Source of the DNA: Alteromonas antoniana
Lineage (GTDB): Bacteria; Pseudomonadota; Gammaproteobacteria; Enterobacterales; Alteromonadaceae
Direction: 5' to 3'
NCBI RefSeq assembly: GCF_019249295.1
Contig: NZ_JAESDH010000003.1
Location: 186,001 to 250,000 of the forward strand
Length of the DNA stretch: 64,000 bases
The position numbers and the translations under genes were made by a program. The notes under the pieces were generated by a model, which searched no databases, was not told where the DNA came from, and saw nothing but the letters and a program-made list of their open reading frames with translations. How positions within the stretch are numbered: position 1 is the first letter of the stretch; each line of letters begins with the position of its first letter. Below, one piece after another: positions 19,187 through 27,668 of the stretch.

Positions 19187-19409
19187 AAAAAAAAGCGGCT
19201 CCGGCCTAATGCCGATCAGTTAAGGAAAAGCCAGTAAAATAAAGGGCTACAGCGATGATTTATAAAAATCTGGCTGTAGCCCTTTTGCTATATGGTTTTT
19301 AGCTATTCTTGCCGCTACCTGCGTGAAGCAGCTTTACCTGAATATTACTCGCATAATTATTCAAAAAACTGCTTAACTGACTGGCATTAGGCTCCGGCCG
19401 CTTTTTTTT
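19187..19409. repeat. Large nested inverted repeat with an inner terminator hairpin
   Basis: The outer arms are 19187-19223 and 19372-19408. Each starts or ends in an eight-base A- or T-run, then carries the GCGGC..CCTAATGCC block and a CAGTTAAG/CTTAACTG block; they pair with only a few mismatches. Inside lies a separate perfect 13-bp hairpin (19241-19253 with 19273-19285, AAAGGGCTACAGC / GCTGTAGCCCTTT). The whole 223-bp element fills the gap between the HTH gene and the hipA-like gene. It could terminate transcription both ways or be the gene of a structured RNA. It does not show the order of core sites expected for an integron attC. Confidence 0.6.
19241..19286. terminator. Inner hairpin terminator
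   Basis: A perfect 13-bp stem with a 19-base loop is followed by TTTT on the + strand and is preceded by AAAA-type sequence, so it can work as a terminator in both directions. It lies within the larger inverted repeat. Confidence 0.65.
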
Positions 19410-19487
19410 GTTAGGAGATAGTGAAAAACCGCACAAATTGTTATTATCCATCTATAATGCAAAAATTATACGTTTTGGGCATAACTT

Positions 19488-21692
19488 ATGGGCGTAAGAG
19501 TAATAAACCAAAAGAGACATCATTACCTAGATATCGAGAAAAAGATAAAAAGCGGGGAATACATCCGCTTCGGTAAGTATGCACCTATCGTAATTGAGAA
19601 TCCTTTTGATAAAGGGAATGGTAACCTGTCGATAGCTGCAGATATAAACGATTTCCTCAATAAGTATGCGCCTTATCTCGTTCTGAATATTCTCAAAGAT
19701 AGAAAAAATAAAAAGATAACGTTCTACGGTTCTATGCCACTTTCAGGCAAAAACACCAATATACTTTGCTGTACACCGGTGCCCCATGTGGCACCAGAAA
19801 TACATGAGTTGGGGACGATTGGGGATGAGCTCTACCAATTAGCGCCACGGGATGTGCAGTTGGAGTTGACGCTGCCAAAAGCGCATATGGCAAGGTATCG
19901 ACAGTCAGAGGGAAAAAAGTTTAGCGTTGCCGGGAGAGTCGGATATGACATTAAGTCTTCTCTTACAAAGGCAACGATTGCCCAGCAAATATTGTTTTGG
20001 TCTCAAGGTGTAAATAGCGAGCGGATCAGCGACTTTTTGTCACCGGAAGATGCAAAGACTATTTTAGAGCTATCTGGAAGAAGCAGTGACCCCTCTGACA
20101 GACTTGCGAACCTTGTTTTGAATTCAGAGCCAAGCAAAACAAGAATGAGAGGTCACTTTAAAGATCCGACTGTAAGAGAACGTCTGTTAGACCTGGACCA
20201 GAGGTTATCTGAATTAGCAGCAAGATATGTTAGCGATGATAAATATACTCTTTATTGGAAAGGCAAGCGTTCCGCTTCACTAGAAGAATACAGTACGAAT
20301 AGATGGTTGGTTGTCGAGGACGAGGGGTGGATCCTACCGTATAATGTAAGCACAGACTCATTGGTGCCAAACTTCCTCCAGAATCTTATGCCGGAAGGCC
20401 GCGATGCAATCAAGGACCAGGCATTTCGAGCCTTTGCCGACTCAGAGCCCAACTTGATTGGTGATCTCTGTATTCGTAAACCAAATAGCGCTCTACCACC
20501 AGCGGTAGCCACGCTGAAGTATTCATTAGCGGATTGTTGCATTAGCGATCAAGTTTTCAATGGCGTGACGAAGGGAATAGGCACGTTATATGGTGACCGC
20601 TACCAGAATGACAAATTGAAAAGCGAAACCAGCGCTAATCGCTTGTCAGGGTTTGCTGATAAGATAACCTGCAACCTGTCAATTGAAAATGGTGAAGGGG
20701 TTCTTCGTCCAGCCTATTCTGGAAACGAATTTACGCATATATTCAAGATGCCGGCAGACAAGTCTCAGGCGAATCTACAAACCTGTGAATGGTTTGGAAT
20801 GGTGATAGCCCAGAGTGCGGGTATCCCGGTACCTCAGTTTTCTCTTGTGCCTAATATAGAGCAGAAGAAGGAACTATCTGATCCGTCGAATGAGATCGAT
20901 TTGGATGCAATTGCTGCAATGGCAAGCGACATGTTTAGTACGAGTATTACCGACGATATTGTCACTGAACCTCATCAAGCGCCAAACTATCTGATAGAGC
21001 GGTTTGACATTTCTCGGCCTGGTGAAACTACTCTCAAAGTGGGTGAAGATTTCGCAAGCATACTTGGTGTAGCGCCGACCAGTAAATACAGTGTACTCAC
21101 AGAAGAGATTGCAGAATACTTAGCTCATGAGAGCACCGACTGGAATAAAGACCGGGCCACGTTATTGCGTCTTCTCACGACGAATATGCTGATCAATAAC
21201 AGTGATATGCATGCCAAGAATCTTAGTATGCTGCGCACCTATGATAGTGAAACAAAACAAATTATCAGCAATACGTTGTCACCGGCTTATGATGTTGTCT
21301 GCATTGATACTTCAGTGCTAAGTGGCCAGCTTGCATCCACTCACAGGGGGCATGCAATGAAACTTGGAGGCACTGACAAATTCGACTATCAGAAGCTTAT
21401 TGAGTTCGCAGTAGAGTACTTGGATTTCGATACCCAGCAAAGCAAATTACTAATACAAGAGACGGCAACCCAAGCTGTTGCGAGAGTGCAACAGCTGAGA
21501 GCCAATCCACCAGCGCTACTTTCTGAGTCAGGTTCGCCCGGTAAGGTTCTGTCGAGCCTCTGCTTATTTGTTGAGGAAAACTATAGCCGCTACTTCAGCA
21601 AGCATTTTGACTTGGGTGATGACGCGGTAAAAGAGGTATTTGATAGTGGTGCGAGTGAAGTTGATGACCTGACCATCACGAGGTTTCTCTAA
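19488..21692 (+). CDS. HipA-like Ser/Thr kinase with a large N-terminal extension
   Basis: This 734-residue protein carries the HipA fold motifs in order: NFLQNLMPEG (HipA N-terminal subdomain pattern); an AxKIT-like segment SGFADKITCNLSI followed by HIFKMP with the ATP-binding lysine near residue 420; then IERFD; the catalytic loop NNSDMHAKN with Asp573 and Asn578; and the metal-binding SPAYDVV with Asp602. HipA proteins are usually about 440 residues; about 250 extra residues lie upstream of the N-subdomain and are unrecognised. No HipB-type small antitoxin is adjacent; the nearest HTH gene is 18239. It could be a toxin of a diverged HipBA pair or a stand-alone kinase. Confidence 0.75.
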   Translation: MGVRVINQKRHHYLDIEKKIKSGEYIRFGKYAPIVIENPFDKGNGNLSIAADINDFLNKYAPYLVLNILKDRKNKKITFYGSMPLSGKNTNILCCTPVPHVAPEIHELGTIGDELYQLAPRDVQLELTLPKAHMARYRQSEGKKFSVAGRVGYDIKSSLTKATIAQQILFWSQGVNSERISDFLSPEDAKTILELSGRSSDPSDRLANLVLNSEPSKTRMRGHFKDPTVRERLLDLDQRLSELAARYVSDDKYTLYWKGKRSASLEEYSTNRWLVVEDEGWILPYNVSTDSLVPNFLQNLMPEGRDAIKDQAFRAFADSEPNLIGDLCIRKPNSALPPAVATLKYSLADCCISDQVFNGVTKGIGTLYGDRYQNDKLKSETSANRLSGFADKITCNLSIENGEGVLRPAYSGNEFTHIFKMPADKSQANLQTCEWFGMVIAQSAGIPVPQFSLVPNIEQKKELSDPSNEIDLDAIAAMASDMFSTSITDDIVTEPHQAPNYLIERFDISRPGETTLKVGEDFASILGVAPTSKYSVLTEEIAEYLAHESTDWNKDRATLLRLLTTNMLINNSDMHAKNLSMLRTYDSETKQIISNTLSPAYDVVCIDTSVLSGQLASTHRGHAMKLGGTDKFDYQKLIEFAVEYLDFDTQQSKLLIQETATQAVARVQQLRANPPALLSESGSPGKVLSSLCLFVEENYSRYFSKHFDLGDDAVKEVFDSGASEVDDLTITRFL

Positions 21693-21708
21693 TCACTTCC
21701 AGACACAA

Positions 21709-21737
21709 AAAAAGCCAGTCGTTATGACTGGCTTTTT
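21709..21737. terminator. Bidirectional terminator between hipA-like and protease genes
   Basis: A 12-bp perfect stem (AAAAAGCCAGTC / GACTGGCTTTTT) with a 5-base loop, flanked by A- and T-runs, lies between the convergent genes ending at 21692 and 21755. Confidence 0.88.
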
Positions 21738-21754
21738 GGTTGGCTAGATAAGCG

Positions 21755-23464
21755 TTACTTGATTCTGCGGCGGAACCCAGCCACCAACATAAGTAGCGCC
21801 AGTCCATATCCGATGCTTCCACCGCCTGAACTGTTCGATGAGCCACCCGTAGTAGGTGGAGTCGGTGTAGAGGCTGTTTGGTCGTTCACTGTGATGGTCA
21901 CTTCTGTGGTAGACCCTAACACTTCACTGCTACCATTTAGGCGTACAGAAAATGATTCGTCAGATTCTTCCTCACTATCAGATTCGATAGACACTACAAC
22001 GGTTTTCGTATCTTCGCCGTCAGCGAATAGCACCTCGGTTGTCTCCAGAGTTACATCAGCAGTGTCGGCTGAGCCGAAAACCAGCTCTAAGGAAACAGAC
22101 AATTCCCCATCCGTACCGCTTTCCCGCGTCAGAGTAAGAGTAACGTCATCACCTTCATCAACAGTAATTGCTGACTCTGCAAAGCTAACCAGACCCACGT
22201 TACCAACATCGTCAGATTCAATGGTCAGCGTTGCCTCTTGAGTATTGGCGCTTGGAGCCACGCCATTAAGAGACTTCAGGGCAAGAGTGAATGATTCATC
22301 TGCCTCAACCTCATCATCGTCTGACAGCGCGATAGTAAAGCGTGAAGTTGGTTCACCATCGTACTTTATCGCTACTGCTGGCACACCGTCAAAATCTGCC
22401 GGGCTAGCAGTGCCGAAATCAGACACCACCACTTCCAGCGTTGCATTTTGGTCAGTGGTAACGCCATCCCAAATAACAACACCAGAAACGCTATCGCCAG
22501 ACTCGCTGACAATCAGGTTGTCCACGCTAAGGGAGGCTGAACCTTGCACTGCGTTGACTACTCGGTAATTCGCAAAGATACCGTTTTTGCCAGTAATGAA
22601 GCCATCGCTCAGTCCTTCGCGGTAGCCTCTTGCCATGTCTGCCACATCTACCTCACCGCAAAGCTCACCAGAATCAGCATCTTTGTGTTGTGGGTCTGAG
22701 AAGATATTTTTACGTTGGTCAAAATTCAGAGCCATGATTGACGTTGCATTGCCTTCACCACATTGCGCACCGATCCCATAAGGCGACATATGATAGCTGT
22801 AGGTAAACTCTCTTTCGCGATAGTGCTCACCACCATCTGTATGACCAAGCTCATGAGCAAGCACTGAGACACTATGCTGCACATCGTCATAAGGGGTCAC
22901 GATAGCTGCCCAGCCGCCCTGAATCGCTTTTCCTACCCAAGACGACGTATCATAAGGTCGCGCTAAGGCCACGTAGTAAGTTGCGCCATACTCACCGTAC
23001 TGAGCGTCCAGCGCGGCAAGCTGATCTGCATAGTCAGCGTTATCAGTCAGGACATTTGAAAACTCTAAAGCATCCCCATTGGTATACATGGATTCGTTAT
23101 CAAACCCTTCTGGCATCGGGATTACGCCAGCAATAGTTCGTTTGAGGCCGATACCGCTGTTTGCAAAGGCGTTGTTGTTAGTTTCAACAGACGCTTCCGC
23201 AAAAGCATAGACTTGGGTTACGTCGCCCTCAAAGTAGTCCAGTAAATCCTGGGTATAGAAAAACAGGATACCAGTCTCAACTACTTCGGTTGCATCAGGG
23301 TATTCATATAGTTCCAGCCCGGAAACATCGTTGGTGTCTACCGCTGAAAAATCTGGAGCAGCATTAATCCCAAAGACTGAGGTTTGAGGTGCTACGCTGG
23401 TGGCCGAAGTATTAGCAGAAAAAGCCAGTGCTAAAGCCGATACAAGAGTAAGTTTAGAAGTCAT
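21755..23464 (-). CDS. Second secreted metzincin with Calx-beta-like repeats and GlyGly-CTERM
   Basis: The second of two close ATGs (23464) is chosen because the AAGGA ribosome site then has normal spacing. A signal peptide (TLVSALALAFSANTSA) is followed by a catalytic domain with the metzincin motif HELGHTDGGEH. Two Calx-beta-like units (around residues 310-420 and 435-540) come next. The tail is SSGGGSIGYGLALLMLVAGFRRR, that is, a Gly-Gly block, a hydrophobic helix and a basic end: a GlyGly-CTERM signal. It shares layout but little exact sequence with the protease at 12983. Such proteins normally leave by type II secretion and need a chromosomal rhombosortase. Confidence 0.8.
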   Translation of the reverse strand: MTSKLTLVSALALAFSANTSATSVAPQTSVFGINAAPDFSAVDTNDVSGLELYEYPDATEVVETGILFFYTQDLLDYFEGDVTQVYAFAEASVETNNNAFANSGIGLKRTIAGVIPMPEGFDNESMYTNGDALEFSNVLTDNADYADQLAALDAQYGEYGATYYVALARPYDTSSWVGKAIQGGWAAIVTPYDDVQHSVSVLAHELGHTDGGEHYREREFTYSYHMSPYGIGAQCGEGNATSIMALNFDQRKNIFSDPQHKDADSGELCGEVDVADMARGYREGLSDGFITGKNGIFANYRVVNAVQGSASLSVDNLIVSESGDSVSGVVIWDGVTTDQNATLEVVVSDFGTASPADFDGVPAVAIKYDGEPTSRFTIALSDDDEVEADESFTLALKSLNGVAPSANTQEATLTIESDDVGNVGLVSFAESAITVDEGDDVTLTLTRESGTDGELSVSLELVFGSADTADVTLETTEVLFADGEDTKTVVVSIESDSEEESDESFSVRLNGSSEVLGSTTEVTITVNDQTASTPTPPTTGGSSNSSGGGSIGYGLALLMLVAGFRRRIK

Positions 23465-23488
23465 TGTGTGCATTCCTTTATTTAACTG

Positions 23489-23498
23489 TTATGCATAT
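23489..23498 (-). promoter_or_regulatory. TTATGCATAT box upstream of the second metzincin
   Basis: TTATGCATAT is followed by TATATATCATAAATGCACC, about 25 bases upstream of the protease start. The box matches those at 12943, 18051 and 18092 and probably overlaps the -10 region on the minus strand. Confidence 0.4.
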
Positions 23499-23582
23499 TA
23501 TATATCATAAATGCACCATGTCAATAAAATATTTACATTCCATTATTTATTTTTGAGATAGTACCTTATGAACTGCGCCTGG

Positions 23583-25391
23583 TTAAATCAACCTTTGTTC
23601 TTCGATTATCTTTAACACTGTCCTGCCAAGGTATTTGATGGCGATGTCAGAAACCCCAATTGCTCGCAACTCCTGTTCGGTGCTTGGCGATGCGTTTGCT
23701 ATATTGGAGATGGTAGTACTGCTCATGACACGATTCGCAGGGATTTTATGTTTTCTTGCGTATGCGTCCCTTAATCCCGTAAGTCGCTTCACAGTACTTT
23801 GGTTTGTTGAGTCAGGTGGCTTGGCCACATTCACTTTTTCTATTGTCAAAAGGCTCGTTTTGTCTTCAGACAAATTTTTGCAGTTGTCACAGTGTGTGCA
23901 CTGGGTTGGGTGGTTCGACAGGCCTGGTTCACCTAGATATTCCAGTAAGAAGTAATTTCGGCAACTTTGTAGCTTCAAGTATGTCTGGAGCTTGTCAAAC
24001 TTAACACGTGCTGCCTCAGCCAATCGCTGTACGTTCTCAAAGTTGGGGACGTTGTTATCCTGCACTATCTCAAATACACGCTGTTTTTTATTGTCTTGGT
24101 TGGCATTAGCACTTGAGCTGGGTATTAGCTGTAAGTAGCCACTGCGGGATAGATGGTTGAAAAGAGCAGGGATATTTCCCTTTGTTACAGGAGATCCAAT
24201 GATATCCGACAAAAACTGCGCGTCCTCCTCTATAATCGTGGTTTGGTTCTTATTACTAAAGATCCTGATGAACATATAGAGTTTTCTTAGGGCATCTGAT
24301 TCTGGGTAAGTATCCCGAACTACATCGCCAGCCCTTCTGACCTCGAATTCGGAATAGAATACAATATGGGTAGACTGATCTCCGTCCCGGCCGGCTCGGC
24401 CCATTTCCTGATACATGTCTTCTAGAGAGGATGGTAAAGACCAATGGTATACGCGTCTTACATTCTTTTTATCAATTCCCATACCGAAAGCTGACGTGCA
24501 TACAATAATTTTTGTCTGACCTGACATAAATGACGCCATGGCAGCGTTTCGCTTCTCTTTGGGCATCCCTGCATGGTAATAAGCTGCCTCAAATCCACGA
24601 ACAGACAGACGTTCGCTTAAATTTTCACACTCCCTTCTGTAGCCAGCATAAATAATCGTAGAAGCGGAGGGGGCTTCATTAAGGCTTGATATCAATTGTG
24701 TTAATTTAGATGCTCTATCTTTTGAATAGGGAACTACAGACAGTGAGATATTTTTTCTCTCAAACGAAGTGATAAAGCGTTTTTCTCTAACCAGCCCAAC
24801 CCGCTCTGCAATGACGTCTCGCGCCTCTTCAATAATTGAGGCAGAAAATGCACACTTCTGGAGCCGGTACGATGTGTCATTCCTGTTCAGACCTATTATC
24901 TTCTCCAGCTCATTAAGTTTTTCCATGGCTAAAACATAGGAAGGCCTAAATCCGTCCCCCCATTCTGTAATAACGTGTGCCTCATCGACCACGATGAATG
25001 AGATTGATATTTGCTTTAGCAGGTCAAAGAAATCTTCCGAAAGGATCCGTTCCGGCGCGACATAAAGAAACTTGATTTCACCAGCCAATAACCGCTTTTG
25101 CACACAAGCTCGTTCTCTGGAATCCATTTGACTGTTGATGCACTCGGCTTGAATGCCATGCTTTTTTAGCCCGTTCACTTGGTCGCGCATGAGAGATATC
25201 AGTGGGGAGATAACTAAGCATGTGCCCTGCATGCCCATGGCGGGGACCTGGAAACAAATAGACTTTCCGCCTCCGGTACGCATAAGGGCCAGAACATCCC
25301 TACCTTGCAGAATGCTTTGCACAATGTCTTTCTGGCCTGGTCTGAAGTCTCTGAATCCAAAGTGCTTAATCAGCAGGGTTTTACTGTCCAT
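23583..25391 (-). CDS. recQ: RecQ-family ATP-dependent DNA helicase
   Basis: This 602-residue superfamily 2 helicase shows motif 0/I as RPGQ and RTGGGKS (near residue 39), motif II as VVDEAH, motif V/VI regions (CTSAFGMGID and QEMGRAGRDG), and a RecQ zinc site formed by CRNYF and CTHCDNC. A C-terminal HRDC-like domain (RDAYARKHKIPANRVM) completes the RecQ layout. It unwinds forked or recombination DNA 3' to 5' in known homologues. It is divergent from the operon of the Rad50-like and Mre11-like genes across a 79-bp promoter region, which hints at joint use in end processing. It is most likely an extra copy beside a chromosomal recQ. Confidence 0.93.
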   Translation of the reverse strand: MDSKTLLIKHFGFRDFRPGQKDIVQSILQGRDVLALMRTGGGKSICFQVPAMGMQGTCLVISPLISLMRDQVNGLKKHGIQAECINSQMDSRERACVQKRLLAGEIKFLYVAPERILSEDFFDLLKQISISFIVVDEAHVITEWGDGFRPSYVLAMEKLNELEKIIGLNRNDTSYRLQKCAFSASIIEEARDVIAERVGLVREKRFITSFERKNISLSVVPYSKDRASKLTQLISSLNEAPSASTIIYAGYRRECENLSERLSVRGFEAAYYHAGMPKEKRNAAMASFMSGQTKIIVCTSAFGMGIDKKNVRRVYHWSLPSSLEDMYQEMGRAGRDGDQSTHIVFYSEFEVRRAGDVVRDTYPESDALRKLYMFIRIFSNKNQTTIIEEDAQFLSDIIGSPVTKGNIPALFNHLSRSGYLQLIPSSSANANQDNKKQRVFEIVQDNNVPNFENVQRLAEAARVKFDKLQTYLKLQSCRNYFLLEYLGEPGLSNHPTQCTHCDNCKNLSEDKTSLLTIEKVNVAKPPDSTNQSTVKRLTGLRDAYARKHKIPANRVMSSTTISNIANASPSTEQELRAIGVSDIAIKYLGRTVLKIIEEQRLI

Positions 25392-25401
25392 AAAAGTACC
25401 G

Positions 25402-25443
25402 TTGACTTGTCGTGATATGGCATATAATATATCAGATATGCAT
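25402..25443. promoter_or_regulatory. Divergent promoter region of recQ and the Rad50-like operon
   Basis: TTGACT at 25402 and TATAAT at 25423 (15-base gap), or TAATAT at 25425 (17-base gap), make a plausible + strand promoter for the 25471 gene. An ATATGCAT box lies at 25436-25443, and mirror-image AT-rich sequence can serve recQ on the minus strand. Confidence 0.5.
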
Positions 25444-25470
25444 CACTAGCAAATAACAAAAGGCGTTACC

Positions 25471-25911
25471 ATGACAATTCAGACTCGCTTGGCAAAATTG
25501 GAAGGCATCTACAATGCGCGGTCAGAAAAACTCCAGCAGGCAAAAGAGTATGCAATCAAAGTCTTTGGTGTTGATGATCCGGAACTGCTCAGACCTTTAC
25601 TTGAGAAAATTCAAGTGCTTGAAAAAGAACTACGTGGCGTAATCGAAGAAGCTAACGAGTTCAGTGAATGGTGTGTGGGCCAACTGGAAAATAGACAGCG
25701 TTTAACACCGAAAGACATTGAGAAAGTCGAACGTTATAAGAACCAGATACAGGCCATCCAGCTCAAGATACGAGAGGAAATATCTAACTGCGCTGGTGGC
25801 GAGCAGGCATCAAAAGAAGACACCAAATTGACGGATTCAGCAATCAATCCTAATGCATCAGCTATTAGTAACTTCGATAGTTTGTCTTCGCATGATCCGT
25901 GCGTTCTGTAG
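25471..25911 (+). CDS. Small coiled-coil protein, putative partner of the permuted Rad50-like ATPase
   Basis: This 146-residue, mostly helical and charged protein has heptad-like spacing (LAKLEGIYNARSEKLQQA and LEKIQVLEKELRGVIEEAN) through about residue 110, then a polar tail. I do not recognise a family. It is separated by only 8 bases from the ATPase gene. In that protein the ATPase C-lobe is placed first and lacks the returning coiled coil that precedes it in ordinary Rad50, so this protein could supply the missing second strand of the coil. That is an inference from position and composition. Confidence 0.6.
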   Translation: MTIQTRLAKLEGIYNARSEKLQQAKEYAIKVFGVDDPELLRPLLEKIQVLEKELRGVIEEANEFSEWCVGQLENRQRLTPKDIEKVERYKNQIQAIQLKIREEISNCAGGEQASKEDTKLTDSAINPNASAISNFDSLSSHDPCVL

Positions 25912-25919
25912 GCGGCAAC

Positions 25920-27668
25920 ATGGGACTTTCTGATCTATTTAGCAGGCAAGATGGCCTGATTGAGCGAAAGGTTCAATACGTTGAGCAAAAGGCTTCTTAC
26001 CAATCCTATATCGACGCGAAGGATGAGATCGACGCCATTCTAAATAGCATGGCAGAAGCAGCTCAAGTTGGCGCGGTGAGGCTTTATTCAGAGCTTCTGA
26101 CTACCTTGGTTAATGATGTGATGGGTGCAAACCAAACCGTTATTCTTGATACCAGAAAGATCCGCGGAAAGGTGCACTTGGACCTGTATATCGAAGAGGA
26201 CGGCAACAAGGTCGATATTTCTGAAGGCAAAGGCGGCTCGGTCTGTAATCTCATAGCAGTTGGTATGCGGATAATTAGCGTGATTCAAAGTTCGAGTCGG
26301 CGCTTTATCTTTCTCGATGAACCAGATTGTTGGCTTGAGCCGCGTTTAGTTGGACGATTCGTTAACGTGTTACATCGACTCAGTACGGATGTCGGTGTAC
26401 AGATTGTTTATATCTCACACCATACTTCTGATGTTATTGGGGAAAATGTTTATAACGTGCATCTTTCCAAACGTCACCAGCTGCAAGTTACTGAGTATGG
26501 AAATGTGACCAATCAAGCAGGAGGAGCGCTGAGTGCCGATTTGCTTGAGTCAAATGGTCACTTTGGCGTTGAGTGGCTTAATGGTGCCGGAATTAAGTCA
26601 ATCCGTATCCAAAATTTCATGAGCCACCAGGATACCACAATCAATCTTTCTCCTGGCGTAACCCTATTAACAGGCTCAAACGATATCGGTAAATCCGTCG
26701 TTCTCAGGGCCCTAAGTGCATTAGCCTACAACGTAGGGCGCGACGGGTATGTGAGACATCAATGTGACTCTTGTCGTGTGGAAGTCCGTCTTGAAGATGA
26801 TGTGGTTATAGGCTGGGGGTTCTCAACGAAAAAAAACGTGAAGTCTGTTTATTCTCTGCGAATAGCGGGCGAGTCTAAAGAATTTGAAGTTAAACCCGGT
26901 GAGGTACCCGAGGCCATAAGTGAAACTCTTGGTATCGCAAGCCCCGATAAGTTTGACTTGCACTTCGCTGAACAAAGAGATTCTCTCTTTCTGCTTAATC
27001 CAGCCATCAAGGGGCACGAACGGGCTAACTTTTTACAGCTCTCCGACGACTTTGAGGTTGTAACCAAAATGATGGCGGAGCACCAGAAAAAGCTGACAGA
27101 CTGCAGAGCCAGAGTCCGTTATCTAGGTGAAGAGTTGGCGGAAACCACAGAGCAGCTTTCAATACTACAGCCAATAGCACAACTTCATTCACTCGAAGAG
27201 TGTATATCGACGACAGACATTTCGAATTTTTCAAGCGATCTGGAGAAGACCGTTAACTGGCTTTCGAGTAAGTCAAAGCTACAGTCTGTTGCTGATACAG
27301 TTTTCTCACTGCGTTCTTTAGATAGTGCTGTCTCTGAAGTTCAGAATGTCTCAGTCAAAGGCTACCGTGCTTTGCGAGTACTGGAGAGTGACAGAGCAAT
27401 TAGCTTGCAACCGTTAATAGAGCTTGATCACACTACGAGCAGTGCGGTGAAGCGGGGCAAAGTTCTTGCGCAGTTAATAGATGTTTTAGAAAGTCAGGAT
27501 ATGACTTTCGATTTGCAAACCATAGCGTCTTTGCAGGCTGTCGCATTACCGTGCGCCCAGCAGAACGTAGGCGATGAACTCGGCTCGCTTATCAAAACGC
27601 TGGGTAGTGAAGAAAATTTTTGCCCGCAGTGTGGCCAAGCCGTTTCACAGCAGGAGTTGCACTCATGA
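25920..27668 (+). CDS. Circularly permuted Rad50/SMC-like ATPase with zinc-hook CxxC
   Basis: The ATG at 25920 is chosen over an upstream GTG; it gives 582 residues. The ABC-ATPase half-sites appear in reversed order. First comes the C-lobe: a signature-like ISEGKGGS (about 100-107), Walker B FIFLDEPD (129-136) and a His switch YISHH (164-168). Then comes the N-lobe: IRIQNFMSHQD (228-238) and Walker A TGSNDIGKS (251-259). A long helical coiled-coil region (about 370-560) runs to a terminal CPQCG (568-572) like a Rad50 zinc hook. Normal Rad50 is N-lobe, coil, hook, coil, C-lobe. The next gene overlaps it and resembles Mre11, supporting a repair-complex role. The lobes are clear; the biological role is inferred. 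Confidence 0.75.
   Translation: MGLSDLFSRQDGLIERKVQYVEQKASYQSYIDAKDEIDAILNSMAEAAQVGAVRLYSELLTTLVNDVMGANQTVILDTRKIRGKVHLDLYIEEDGNKVDISEGKGGSVCNLIAVGMRIISVIQSSSRRFIFLDEPDCWLEPRLVGRFVNVLHRLSTDVGVQIVYISHHTSDVIGENVYNVHLSKRHQLQVTEYGNVTNQAGGALSADLLESNGHFGVEWLNGAGIKSIRIQNFMSHQDTTINLSPGVTLLTGSNDIGKSVVLRALSALAYNVGRDGYVRHQCDSCRVEVRLEDDVVIGWGFSTKKNVKSVYSLRIAGESKEFEVKPGEVPEAISETLGIASPDKFDLHFAEQRDSLFLLNPAIKGHERANFLQLSDDFEVVTKMMAEHQKKLTDCRARVRYLGEELAETTEQLSILQPIAQLHSLEECISTTDISNFSSDLEKTVNWLSSKSKLQSVADTVFSLRSLDSAVSEVQNVSVKGYRALRVLESDRAISLQPLIELDHTTSSAVKRGKVLAQLIDVLESQDMTFDLQTIASLQAVALPCAQQNVGDELGSLIKTLGSEENFCPQCGQAVSQQELHS

Noticed and set aside
19187-19409. Integron attC site
   Set aside because: Core-like GTTAAG and CTTAAC are in the reverse order for attC, and no cassette structure surrounds them.
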